The notes: generated by a model not told the origin, from the sequence alone. A stretch of 16,051 bases of DNA from Lachnospiraceae bacterium (GCA_017652545.1 JAGCAV010000353.1:1-16051), one strand, 5' to 3'; counted from the first letter of the stretch, positions 1-7,180 are shown. Made by a program: numbers and translations.

Positions 1-503
1 AGTATGGTTGAATTTGAAATGTTCTTGAACGTATCCGATTTACAGGCCAGCGGATGCGCATCCGTCAGCTGTTGGGCCACACCTTTCAGCAGCATGCCCA
101 TGCCCCGCGTGATGATGAAGGCCTCCGTCTTCTGATGCACGACCAGGAACCCGTTCACGAAACCGATCACCATGCCGCAAAGCAGCGCACCCGCAATGCC
201 CAGTATGATCGGCGCGCCGGAATTGATGATCAGGATGGCAACGATGCCGCTCAGAGACAGAACGCCGCCGCAGGAAAGGTCACAGCCGCCGTTGAGAACG
301 GCTACCGTCACGCCGAAAGCCACGATCTCTACGATTGCCGCAGACCGGAGGATACCCAGCAGATTCCGCTGATTATAGAACAGGCCCCGCTGTTTCGACA
401 CTGCCACGATCAGCAGCAGGATCAGGAACGCAATAACTGCCTTCTGTTTGGAGATGAGCTTCCAGACTTTGTTCATAACATTGCTATTTGTCTTAGCTTC
501 CAT
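1..503 (-). CDS. Sugar ABC transporter permease, RbsC/YjfF type (C-terminus cut by window edge)
   Basis: This is a membrane subunit of a carbohydrate ABC importer. The frame opens with ATG at 503-501 (MEAKTNSNVMNKVWKLIS) and stays open to base 1, giving about 167 residues of a family usually 310-340 long. The start has a GGGAGGTG ribosome site 6-7 bases upstream. After a basic cytoplasmic N-terminus comes a hydrophobic helix (AVIAFLILLLIVAV), then the family's early motif (GVTVVLNGGCDLSCGGVLSL) and further hydrophobic segments. The permease gene upstream ends 13 bases before this start, so both are in one operon. It is clearly different in sequence from that neighbour, which suggests a heterodimeric pore. 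The C-terminal half cannot be judged. Confidence 0.9.
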   Translation of the reverse strand, partial: MEAKTNSNVMNKVWKLISKQKAVIAFLILLLIVAVSKQRGLFYNQRNLLGILRSAAIVEIVAFGVTVAVLNGGCDLSCGGVLSLSGIVAILIINSGAPIILGIAGALLCGMVIGFVNGFLVVHQKTEAFIITRGMGMLLKGVAQQLTDAHPLACKSDTFKNISNSTI

Positions 504-516
504 GATCACACCTCCC

Positions 517-1485
517 TTACAGTTCCTTGCGGTTGTCAAGCCAGATCGCCACCACCAGCACAGCGCCGCGCATAACGGTCTGCATGTAGGTTGACAGTCC
601 GAGCATGTTCATACAGTTACCGAGCAGGGTGATCAGCGCCACACCGAACATGGTCCGAAGTACGCTTCCTTTGCCGCCTTTCAGGGATGTTCCGCCCACA
701 ACCACGCAGAGGATGGCGTCTGTCTCATAGCCTGTGCCGTTTCCGGACTGGGCCGTTCCGATCCTTGCCAGCATGGCCAGTGATCCGAGCGCTGTCAGGC
801 CGCCGCAGATCGCGTATACCAGATGCATGATGCGCTTGATGTTATATCCTGCAAGGAACGCTGCGTCCTTGTTGCCGCCTACGAGCGTGATCAGGCGTCC
901 CGGCAGTGTCCTGGTCAGGAAAATATGCATGATGATCAGGATGACGATAAAGATCAGAAAGACCAGCGGAAAGATCCCGATGTTCTTCGATCCAAGCGCC
1001 TGGAAGACTGTGATGGGTTTGATGCTGTCCTTGATCCGGACGGTCTTCGCGCCGGAAAGCATAACTGCGATCGCGATGAACACGCGGCTCAGCCCATAGG
1101 TGATGAACAGCACCTCCGCCTGGATCATGGCACCGCATCCGGTCAGGATGACGCCTGTCAGCCAGCCGAGTATGATGCCTGTCACAAAGCCCACCAGCAG
1201 GGCTCCCACCTGACCCAGCGGATTGATCAGCAGGGCTGTGATGACAGCGACCAGACTGATCAGGCCGGGCACGGAAAGATTGATGAAACCGCAGATGATA
1301 ACGAATGTCATGCCCAGCGCCACAAAGGGAAGCGCGGAAAGCTGTTTCATGACGTTCGTCAGGTTCCGGGACTGCAGGAATTTCGGCTCGACCAGCGCGG
1401 TGACCACCACGAGGACAATGATACCGACAAGGACCAGGTTCTGCTGCAGCCATTTTAAAATGGATTTGTTTTTCGTCTCAGTCAT
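517..1485 (-). CDS. Sugar ABC transporter permease, RbsC/YtfT type
   Basis: This 322-residue integral membrane protein is full length for the RbsC/XylH/MglC permease family (BPD_transp_2). Hydrophobic segments run through it, starting with NLVLVGIIVLVVVTALVEP near residue 15. The family motifs are visible: FVIICGFINLSVPGLISL near residues 62-79, and the late GNGTGYETDAILCVVVGGTSLKGGKGSV block near residues 245-272, which in this family faces the ATPase. The start is ATG, with AAGGAGG 7 bases upstream. The TAA stop of the ATPase gene lies inside that ribosome site, so the two genes are tightly spaced and probably translationally linked. The substrate is unknown. Confidence 0.95.
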   Translation of the reverse strand: MTETKNKSILKWLQQNLVLVGIIVLVVVTALVEPKFLQSRNLTNVMKQLSALPFVALGMTFVIICGFINLSVPGLISLVAVITALLINPLGQVGALLVGFVTGIILGWLTGVILTGCGAMIQAEVLFITYGLSRVFIAIAVMLSGAKTVRIKDSIKPITVFQALGSKNIGIFPLVFLIFIVILIIMHIFLTRTLPGRLITLVGGNKDAAFLAGYNIKRIMHLVYAICGGLTALGSLAMLARIGTAQSGNGTGYETDAILCVVVGGTSLKGGKGSVLRTMFGVALITLLGNCMNMLGLSTYMQTVMRGAVLVVAIWLDNRKEL

Positions 1486-1497
1486 ATCCCCGCCTCC

Positions 1498-2973
1498 TTA
1501 TCCGATCGCCTTGTCCATGATCGTCTCGGCGGAGTCGATCTCCGGATTGAACTCTCCGGCGATCCGTCCGTCACACACGACCAGCACGCGATTGCTCATA
1601 TTCAGAACCTCAGGAAGCTCGGAGGAGATCATGATGACGGCGCCGCCCTCCTCCACGATCTTGTTCATCAGGACATAGATCTCATACTTGGCACCGACAT
1701 CGATGCCTCGTGTCGGTTCGTCCATGATCAGGATCCGCGGTTTCATCTCCAGCCAGCGTCCGACGATGCACTTCTGCTGGTTTCCGCCTGAGAGTGACAC
1801 CACCTTGGTCTCTGCCGTGGGCGTCTTGATCTTCAGCGCGTCGATCTGACGTCTGGCGATGTCCGCCTCGGAAGAAGCATCCAGGAACAGACCTTTTGTC
1901 ATGCCGCCCAGAGCCGCCATGGAAATGTTCTGCTTGACGGAGAACGGAAGGATCAGGCCTTCTCTCTTACGGTCTTCCGGCACCAGACCCATGCCTGCTG
2001 CCTTTGCCTTTCCCGGATCCTTTATGTCCACTTTCTTGCCGTCGATGTATGTCTCTATATTCAGCGATTTATCCGCGCCGTACAAAGCACGGATGATCTC
2101 CGTCCGCCCGGCACCGACAAGGCCGACCAACCCCAGGATCTCACCCTTATGCAGCGTAAAATTAATGTCGTGCAGCTTATGGGTGTTCAGGTTCTTCACC
2201 TCCAGAAGAGGCTCACCCACATTGTGCGACCTGGGAGGATACTCATTCTCAATGGTACGTCCGACCATCTTCGCGATCATCTCGGCACGGGTCAGATCCT
2301 TTGCCTTCTTGGTATCGATCACGCAGCCGTCACGCATGATGGTCACAATATCGCAGTATTCAAAAATCTCATCCAGCTTGTGGCTGATGTAAATGATGGC
2401 CACACCGCGGTCACGCAGCTGGTTGATGATAATGCCCAGCTTTTTCAGTTCCTCTGCAGTCAGAGAAGAGCTGGGCTCGTCCATGATAATCAGCTTCGAA
2501 TCAAAGGACAGGGCCTTTGCAATCTCCACCATCTGCATCTCGGATGCGCTCAGATCACCTACCATCGCGGTCGTGCTGATCCTGCTCCCGATCGAATCCA
2601 GCAGTTCCTTCGCCCGCTTGTGGGTTCCGCGCATGCCTCCGTTCTCTGAAAAACGGCCCAGCAGAATATTTTCACCCACAGTCATGGTATTGACCAGGTT
2701 GAATTCCTGATAAATGATGCTCAATCCCCTGCGCAGCGCCTGGATCGGTGTTGTTTTTTCAATGGTTTTTCCGTCAAAAATGATCGTTCCCGAATCCTTG
2801 GTGTAAACACCGGAAAGGATCTTCATCAGAGTGGATTTGCCGGCACCGTTTTCGCCTACAATACCGTATACGACACCCCTGGGGACTGATAGTGACACAT
2901 TGTCCAGCGCCTTTACACCAGGGAAACTCTTGCAGACATCTTTTACTTCCAGAATATAATCTGTGCTGCCCAA
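1498..2973 (-). CDS. Sugar ABC transporter ATP-binding protein, RbsA/MglA/YtfR type (two ATPase domains)
   Basis: This 491-residue cytoplasmic protein energises the importer and carries two ATPase domains, the normal layout for the family. Domain 1 has Walker A GENGAGKS at 40-47, a Q-loop glutamine near 89, a non-standard signature LSASEMQMVEIAKAL from 141 and Walker B LIIMDEP at 161-167. Domain 2 has the degenerate P-loop GLVGAGRT at 284-291 that typifies the family, signature LSGGNQQK at 394-401 and Walker B LIMDEPTRGID from 415. The start appears to be TTG: GGGAGG lies 9 bases upstream, the next in-frame Met is at residue 50 beyond Walker A, and the preceding codons give no ATG. It sits between the binding-protein gene, 178 bases upstream, and the permeases. 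Confidence 0.95.
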   Translation of the reverse strand: MGSTDYILEVKDVCKSFPGVKALDNVSLSVPRGVVYGIVGENGAGKSTLMKILSGVYTKDSGTIIFDGKTIEKTTPIQALRRGLSIIYQEFNLVNTMTVGENILLGRFSENGGMRGTHKRAKELLDSIGSRISTTAMVGDLSASEMQMVEIAKALSFDSKLIIMDEPSSSLTAEELKKLGIIINQLRDRGVAIIYISHKLDEIFEYCDIVTIMRDGCVIDTKKAKDLTRAEMIAKMVGRTIENEYPPRSHNVGEPLLEVKNLNTHKLHDINFTLHKGEILGLVGLVGAGRTEIIRALYGADKSLNIETYIDGKKVDIKDPGKAKAAGMGLVPEDRKREGLILPFSVKQNISMAALGGMTKGLFLDASSEADIARRQIDALKIKTPTAETKVVSLSGGNQQKCIVGRWLEMKPRILIMDEPTRGIDVGAKYEIYVLMNKIVEEGGAVIMISSELPEVLNMSNRVLVVCDGRIAGEFNPEIDSAETIMDKAIG

Positions 2974-3062
2974 CTTATCTTGCCTCCCTCTTCACCCGCA
3001 GGAAGACGCATCGTCCGGTACCATGACCGGCGTTGATCTCTTCCTGCCGTTTTACAACTAAA

Positions 3063-3092
3063 GGGGCTGCAGCCAACGCCGGCGGCAGCCCC
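3063..3092 (-). terminator. Intercistronic hairpin between binding-protein and ATPase genes
   Basis: In the 178-base gap, GGGGCTGC (3063-3070) pairs perfectly with GCAGCCCC (3085-3092). The 14-base loop contains its own palindrome CGCCGGCG (3077-3084). Reading leftwards, the stem is followed by TTTAGTT, a weak U tract. It lies about 60 bases past the binding-protein stop. It could be a leaky terminator, or a stability hairpin that keeps binding-protein mRNA above that of the membrane components, as is known for other binding-protein-dependent operons. The rest of the gap shows only the ATPase ribosome site. Confidence 0.6.
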
Positions 3093-3151
3093 GAAATAAA
3101 CGTTATGATCTACTGTGTTCGATCCGGTCAGGCTCATGCCTTACGCGAATT

Positions 3152-4108
3152 TTACCACTCCGGCCACGGGAAATCGTCGATCGTCTCGGCCGTGACAACG
3201 TCCATAGCGGTCCATTTGTTCCTCTGATCGGTATCCCACTCGAAGGAATCTTCTTCACCGTTGATGAAAGCGGTGATGGCATCCAGCGTATCGGTGGTCA
3301 TCTTGTCGAAGTTCTGGCCGACGCACAGTCCCTGTGTGCCGTCCTTAACCTGCTGATAACCGGTCTGGTTGCCGTCCACGCCGATGACATACACGCCTTC
3401 GATGCCGGCATCTGCCAGAGCGTTGATGCAGCCTGTTGCGCCATTGTCCCAGTGGCAGAACACAGCCTCAATCTCATCGCCGTACAGGGTGATGAAGTCT
3501 TCCATGATGGCCTGTGCATCATCGGTTGACCACTCGTCGCAGTCCTTGGAGTCAAGCACTTCCACGCTGTCGTCGATGGTGCTGAAGAAACCGTCATGAC
3601 GAAGAAGCTGTGCAGCATGGCCGGACTGTCCGCCGACCTCAACGACCTTCACGCCGTCCGGGAACTGTTCCATCAGGGTCTCAGCCGCGATCTGGCCGCC
3701 CAGGAAGTCATTTGAACCGCACATAAAGGTACGATTTTCAGTTGTGGCCATTTCATCCGGCAGCTCTGTGGAATACAGGCTGACGATCACGCCCTCAGCC
3801 ATGGCTTCCTGTATGGAGGGAACCAGCGCGCTTGCGTCTGTGGGGTTAATGGCGATCGCGGTGTAGCCCTGCGCGATGCACTGTTCGATAGCAGCCACGC
3901 CGTTCTGGGAGTCGTAATCTTCCTCAAAGACAGCAACTTCAACACCGTATTCATCCGCATGAGCCTGGAAGGTCTTCCATGCGAACGCCTGGGAGTCATT
4001 CTCCAGGGACTGCGTGATGAAAGCGACCTTCGGCTTCTCATCCGCATGAGCAGTCATGCCAAGCACGGCTGTTGCGATTGCTGCAAGTACCAATACCTTC
4101 TTGTTCAT
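3152..4108 (-). CDS. Sugar-binding protein of the ABC transporter (RbsB/YtfQ-like), exported without a lipobox
   Basis: This 318-residue type I periplasmic-binding-fold protein (Peripla_BP_4 class) captures a sugar and delivers it to the permeases. A Sec signal peptide covers residues 1-22 (lysines at 3-4, hydrophobic core, AHA then DE). The mature fold begins at once with KPKVAFITQSLENDSQAF. Family features include QCIAQGYTAIAINPTDA, a central GGQIAAETLM helix and the hinge-region block VYVIGVDGNQTGYQQVKDG. The mature protein is very acidic. There is no lipobox cysteine and no linker, which is unusual for a Gram-positive binding protein. An in-frame TAA lies directly before the ATG, so no longer N-terminus is possible. 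AGGAGG lies 8 bases upstream of the ATG. It is the first gene after the promoter at 4254. Confidence 0.95.
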   Translation of the reverse strand: MNKKVLVLAAIATAVLGMTAHADEKPKVAFITQSLENDSQAFAWKTFQAHADEYGVEVAVFEEDYDSQNGVAAIEQCIAQGYTAIAINPTDASALVPSIQEAMAEGVIVSLYSTELPDEMATTENRTFMCGSNDFLGGQIAAETLMEQFPDGVKVVEVGGQSGHAAQLLRHDGFFSTIDDSVEVLDSKDCDEWSTDDAQAIMEDFITLYGDEIEAVFCHWDNGATGCINALADAGIEGVYVIGVDGNQTGYQQVKDGTQGLCVGQNFDKMTTDTLDAITAFINGEEDSFEWDTDQRNKWTAMDVVTAETIDDFPWPEW

Positions 4109-4216
4109 TTAAGCACCTCCTGCAAAAAATAAAGCTGTAACCGATCATCTGCCAACGAAGGTTACAATGTTTCACAGCCGCACAGATCGTTTCCCGCCCG
4201 GCTGTATGTAAATTTT

Positions 4217-4241
4217 GAACATTTTTAGCCCAAAAATGTTC
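4217..4241. promoter_or_regulatory. 25-base perfect inverted repeat in the binding-protein leader, candidate operator
   Basis: GAACATTTTT (4217-4226) and AAAAATGTTC (4232-4241) are perfect complements around the 5-base centre AGCCC. The repeat begins about 6 bases downstream of the expected transcription start of the minus-strand promoter. This is a typical place for a repressor operator. It can also fold as a leader hairpin, but the stem is AT-rich and no U tract follows, so it does not look like a terminator. The two DeoR-family genes of this locus are the obvious candidate binders. That link is inference. Confidence 0.6.
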
Positions 4242-4253
4242 CTGACGCTGTGA

Positions 4254-4262
4254 ATTATACCA
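4254..4262 (-). promoter_or_regulatory. Extended -10 promoter of the sugar-transport operon
   Basis: On the minus strand this reads TGGTATAAT, a perfect -10 box (4254-4259) with the TGn extension. No good -35 box lies 16-18 bases upstream, which suits an extended -10 promoter or one that depends on an activator. The start of transcription would be near 4247, giving a leader of about 140 bases before the binding-protein ATG at 4108. Apart from the inverted repeat at 4217-4241, I see nothing definite in that leader. Confidence 0.7.
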
Positions 4263-4385
4263 AAACATGGTCAAAAGCGTATACCCACAATAGAACACAA
4301 AAGGTACACAATCGACCACTATATCTTTTCTCTGAAGCGTATTCTATTGTTCCGAATCAAGGAAAAATGTCTTTCATTTGAAATA

Positions 4386-4421
4386 AATATGCCCTTTTGA
4401 TGTGCATATTATGCCCATTTT
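4386..4421 (-). promoter_or_regulatory. Two direct repeats with 22-base period, candidate AraC-family binding site
   Basis: On the minus strand, AAAATGGGCATAAT (4421-4408) and CAAAAGGGCATATT (4399-4386) match at 11 of 14 positions, with repeat starts 22 bases apart. Direct repeats about two helical turns apart are the classic target of AraC-family activators, and an AraC-family gene ends at 4478. The pair lies 130-160 bases upstream of the -10 box at 4254. The 11-base palindrome GCATATTATGC (4404-4414) overlaps the inner repeat. Assignment to this regulator is inference. Confidence 0.45.
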
Positions 4422-4442
4422 CATCCGTTTTGGCGTTTCTGT

Positions 4443-4471
4443 CGGAGTGCATAATAAAGCACAAGACTCCG
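4443..4471 (-). other. Hairpin just after the AraC-family gene
   Basis: CGGAG (4443-4447) pairs with CTCCG (4467-4471), with an inner TGC/GCA pairing around an AT-rich loop. It begins 7 bases past the stop of the regulator gene. There is no U tract, so it is more likely a 3' end stabiliser than an intrinsic terminator. Confidence 0.35.
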
Positions 4472-4477
4472 TTTTGA

Positions 4478-5263
4478 TCAGATCCTCCTGTGGCCCCGCC
4501 TGTAACCGGCCGGCGATTCCCCCGTTTCCCGCTTGAAGATCCGGTGAAAGTATTTGGGCGATTCAAAGCCCGTCTCCCAGGCGATCTCCGTGATGTTCTT
4601 ATCTGAGCTGATCAGCATTTCCTGTGCGTACTGCACCCGGAGCTTATTGATGTAGTTGATGACCGTCTCGCCCGTATACTGGCGGAACCGGCGTGTCAGG
4701 TAAGATTTGCTGATATGTGTCCGCTGCGCAAGCTGTTCAAGTGTGATCTTCTCCGCATAATGGCGGTCGATGTACTGGAGGACCTGGCTCAGGAACTGCT
4801 CGCCCTCAGGCATCTCATCCTGGTCACGGAGAATGGTCATCAGAAGCAGTTTAACGGCATCCTCCACCATATAAGGCATGGGCTTTTCCCGGTGCTGTTC
4901 ATTGTAGATAAACAGAAACAGGTCCCGGATATTCCTGTTCCGTTCATGCATCAGAATGATCTTGTCCAGGACCAGCTCGGGAATGTCCACCCAGAGACAG
5001 ATGATCTCGCAGTTCATCTCAAGATTCTTGCCGTCCTGATGAAAACAGTTGGCCGGATATACCAGTGTATCATACATGGAGACGTTCATATTTGACCCGG
5101 CGGCCGTCAGCTTCATCTTTCCTTCCAGAAAGAAGATCAGTTCAATGTATGGATGGGCGTGTCTTGAATAATCCCATTTATGGCTGTTCTGATCAAACCG
5201 TTCACAGTATTTGAGCACCGGCCTGCTTCTCTGTATGATCTCACAGTATTCTTCCAGTTTCAT
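4478..5263 (-). CDS. AraC-family transcriptional regulator (cupin sensor plus double HTH)
   Basis: This 261-residue DNA-binding regulator presumably activates the adjacent transport operon. The N-terminal half is a cupin-like ligand domain (around HAHPYIELIFFLEGKMKLT, residues 34-52). The last 100 residues are a standard AraC HTH_18 pair: ITLEQLAQRTHISKSYLTRR for the first helix-turn-helix and NITEIAWETGFESPKYFHRI for the second, followed by the conserved FKRETGESPAGYRR. I chose the ATG at 5263 because GGGAG lies 7-8 bases upstream. An in-frame GTG at 5284 has no such site and would add 7 residues. It follows the second DeoR gene by 59 bases and is probably in the same operon. Confidence 0.92.
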   Translation of the reverse strand: MKLEEYCEIIQRSRPVLKYCERFDQNSHKWDYSRHAHPYIELIFFLEGKMKLTAAGSNMNVSMYDTLVYPANCFHQDGKNLEMNCEIICLWVDIPELVLDKIILMHERNRNIRDLFLFIYNEQHREKPMPYMVEDAVKLLLMTILRDQDEMPEGEQFLSQVLQYIDRHYAEKITLEQLAQRTHISKSYLTRRFRQYTGETVINYINKLRVQYAQEMLISSDKNITEIAWETGFESPKYFHRIFKRETGESPAGYRRGHRRI

Positions 5264-5292
5264 CTGTATTCTCCCGCCGGTCACCGGCTTTT

Positions 5293-5323
5293 GGGAAGAC
5301 CCTTAAAGGCGTCAGAGCTTCCC
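5293..5323 (-). other. Intercistronic hairpin between the second DeoR gene and the AraC gene
   Basis: GGGAAG (5293-5298) and CTTCCC (5318-5323) form an outer stem around an inner stem made of GAC/GTC and CCT/AGG. The structure overlaps the stop codon of the DeoR gene. No U tract follows on the minus strand. It may partly uncouple expression of the AraC gene from the repressor genes. Confidence 0.3.
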
Positions 5324-6072
5324 TATTCCGCGATCAGCACTTCCACGCCATGCGCTTTCATGGCAGACACGGCTTCCGCAGAGATACCTCCGTCCGTCAC
5401 GACACTGGCAACTGCCTCAAAGGGAAGCTGCATGACAAGTCCCAGCTGCTCAAATTTGGTCGAATCGGCCAGCACGATCGTGTGCCTGGCAGCTTCAGCC
5501 ATGGCCTTGATGGCGTCGGTGCGCATCAGGTCGCCGGCGGTGAAGCCGTACTCCATGTCAAAGCCGTCCGCGCCGGCAAAAAGTTTATCAACATGGAATG
5601 TCTTCGCGCACACCCTCACCAGGGGTCCGACCATCACCCGGGATTCTTTCTGATATTCGCCTCCCAGCAGAATCACCCGGCTGTCTCCTTTTCCGCTGAT
5701 GAAGGAGGCAATAAAAGCGGAGTTGGTGATCACCGTAATGTCCCTGCCGGAAGAAGCGATCTCATCCGCCAGCAGCGCACAGGTGGATCCCGATTCGATC
5801 ATGACCACCTCTCCGTTCCTGACCAGGCCCGCCGCCTTCTTCGCGATCTTCAGTTTCAGGTCATACTGAAGGGAAAAGCGGTTTGTCTGATCCTCATCCC
5901 TGTATTTCTCGGCGTATCCGTGTTCCTTGACAAGAAGGCTCTTTCCTGCCAGATATTCCAGATCCTTCCGGATCGTCACAGCCGAAACGCCCATGCGTTT
6001 CGCCAGTTCCTTTACTTCTACTCTCTCTTCCTGATTGATCAGGTCTATGATTTTCTGATGTCTGTCCAGCAT
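5323..6072 (-). CDS. DeoR/GlpR-family sugar-phosphate-responsive regulator (second copy)
   Basis: This 249-residue transcriptional repressor is of the DeoR family. Residues 1-57 form the winged helix (VEVKELAKRMGVSAVTIRKD is the recognition region), ending in REHGYA-like VKEHGYA where most relatives have HGGA. Residues 75-230 are the sensor domain, which in the family binds phosphorylated sugars. It shows ESGSTCALLADEIA, the ITNSAF strand, GGEYQKES, GADGFDMEYGFTAGD and ADSTKF. The ATG at 6072 has AGGGA 7-8 bases upstream. It is strongly similar throughout to its upstream neighbour, which ends 63 bases away, so the two arose by tandem duplication. The family name is secure and the effector is unknown. 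Confidence 0.93.
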   Translation of the reverse strand: MLDRHQKIIDLINQEERVEVKELAKRMGVSAVTIRKDLEYLAGKSLLVKEHGYAEKYRDEDQTNRFSLQYDLKLKIAKKAAGLVRNGEVVMIESGSTCALLADEIASSGRDITVITNSAFIASFISGKGDSRVILLGGEYQKESRVMVGPLVRVCAKTFHVDKLFAGADGFDMEYGFTAGDLMRTDAIKAMAEAARHTIVLADSTKFEQLGLVMQLPFEAVASVVTDGGISAEAVSAMKAHGVEVLIAE

Positions 6073-6135
6073 GGCTGTTCCCTGCCCTTATCCCTGTGAT
6101 GTTTCACCCTTCAGATATGAATGTTGCCTGTGAAC

Positions 6136-6891
6136 TCAGTCTGCTTTTGCCAGGAGGACCTCGATCCCCTGTTCTTTCAGTATCTCCAGTGACGCATGGT
6201 CGATTCCGTCGTCCGTCACGACGGCATACACGTCACCAAAAGAAAGCTGTGTGATGACGCCGGCATGCGCGAACTTTCCGGATTCGGTCAGAATGATCGT
6301 CTTTTTCGCCGAGGCGCTCATTCCTTTCATGGCATCCGTGCGCATCATATCGCTGGTGGAAAACCCGTATTCCCTGTCAAATCCGTCCATGCCCACAAAA
6401 AGCTTGTCCACATGGAAAGCCGCAGCGCAGGACCGCACCAGCGGGCCGACCATCACCTGGGATTCCTTCTGGTATTCGCCTCCCAGCAGGATCACACGGA
6501 CATCCCCCTGGTCCCGGATATACCCGGCGATAAATGCCGAATTCGTTATGATGCACACGTCCTTTCCGGTCCGCGCAAGTTCTCTGGCCAGAAGCGCGCA
6601 GGTCGAACCGGATTCGATCATGACCGTCTCGCCCGCGCTCACCATCCGGGCAGCCTCCCGGGCGATCTTCACCTTGATCTCGTAGCGGATGGACAGCCGG
6701 TTGCCAACATCATCCACGTTCCCGCTCACCGCGTAGCCGTGCTCCCTGGTCAGAAGCTTCTGCTCCGAAAGAAGATCAAGGTCCTTGCGCAGCGTTACCG
6801 TCGAGACCCCGACCTGCGCAGCAAGCGTATTGACATCGATCCGGCCGGCTTCCCCAACGATCTCAAGTATTTTTGTGTGCCTTTTGATCAT
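6136..6891 (-). CDS. DeoR/GlpR-family sugar-phosphate-responsive regulator (first copy)
   Basis: This 251-residue protein has the same architecture as its downstream paralogue: winged helix (IDVNTLAAQVGVSTVTLRKD), TREHGYA, then the sensor domain with MIESGSTCALLARELA, IITNSAF, GGEYQKES, VMVGPLVR, VGMDGFDREYGFSTSD and LTESGKF. Whole blocks such as RVILLGGEYQKES and FHVDKLF are identical in the two copies. The helix regions differ more, so the operators may differ. The start is ATG with a weak GGGGTTGAG ribosome site. It is the first gene of the regulator operon, with a good sigma-70-type promoter about 30 bases upstream. Autoregulation is plausible but not shown. Confidence 0.93.
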   Translation of the reverse strand: MIKRHTKILEIVGEAGRIDVNTLAAQVGVSTVTLRKDLDLLSEQKLLTREHGYAVSGNVDDVGNRLSIRYEIKVKIAREAARMVSAGETVMIESGSTCALLARELARTGKDVCIITNSAFIAGYIRDQGDVRVILLGGEYQKESQVMVGPLVRSCAAAFHVDKLFVGMDGFDREYGFSTSDMMRTDAMKGMSASAKKTIILTESGKFAHAGVITQLSFGDVYAVVTDDGIDHASLEILKEQGIEVLLAKAD

Positions 6892-6924
6892 AACTCAACC
6901 CCGTCATGCCTGATATTGGTTTTT

Positions 6925-6953
6925 ATTATACCCTGTTTTTCTTTCATTCGCAA
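6925..6953 (-). promoter_or_regulatory. Promoter of the DeoR-DeoR-AraC operon
   Basis: On the minus strand: TTGCGA (6953-6948), 17-base spacer, TATAAT (6930-6925). The -10 is perfect and the -35 matches 4 of 6. Transcription would begin near 6918 and reach the first DeoR ATG at 6891 after about 27 bases. Confidence 0.75.
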
Positions 6954-7009
6954 CCGGAATCATTTGCTAAAAGTATCATTCTTTGACTTTGCGAAGCATA
7001 AGCAGAACA

Positions 7010-7027
7010 AAGTCCGCAAGCGGACTT
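7010..7027. other. Perfect 8-bp hairpin at the left end of the element
   Basis: AAGTCCGC (7010-7017) pairs with GCGGACTT (7020-7027) around AA. An alternative stem, GACTTTG (6985-6991) with CAAAGTC (7008-7014), uses part of the same bases, so the two folds exclude each other. Confidence 0.6.
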
Positions 7028-7072
7028 CAGCTCCCCCAATCCCCTAATCATGAGAGGAGCGCAGCTGGACTT

Positions 7073-7095
7073 TGCGCGCCGAGCACGGTCGCGCA
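7073..7095. other. GC-rich hairpin in the middle of the element
   Basis: TGCGCGCCG (7073-7081) pairs with CGG-T-CGCGCA (7086-7095): nine base pairs with one bulged T and an AGCA loop. Confidence 0.6.
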
Positions 7096-7139
7096 GCGAC
7101 ATCTTCCTTACGTGCGAGTGCGCATCCTCGCGGAGCGTT

Positions 7140-7180
7140 TTTTGTGGATAAGGAAACGAGCCGTTTCCTTATCCACAAAA
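7140..7180. other. 19-bp perfect hairpin
   Basis: TTTTGTGGATAAGGAAACG (7140-7158) is followed by a 3-base loop AGC and its exact complement (7162-7180). It directly abuts the terminator hairpin at 7181. A stem this long and exact, with no mismatches, is under selection or is recent. Confidence 0.85.

Noticed and set aside
4254..4274. TTGACC upstream of TATAAT as a -35/-10 pair for the transport operon
   Set aside because: The spacer is only 9 bases, so TTGACC cannot serve as a -35 for this -10. The TGn extension explains the promoter better.
6196..7047. Plus-strand 283-codon open frame
   Set aside because: It is the complement of the first DeoR gene running into the hairpin element. The DeoR motifs are on the other strand.
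7140..7180. The 19-bp hairpin as a phage or plasmid attachment site or origin
   Set aside because: No integrase, replication or partition gene lies nearby, and it abuts a terminator within a larger hairpin cluster.
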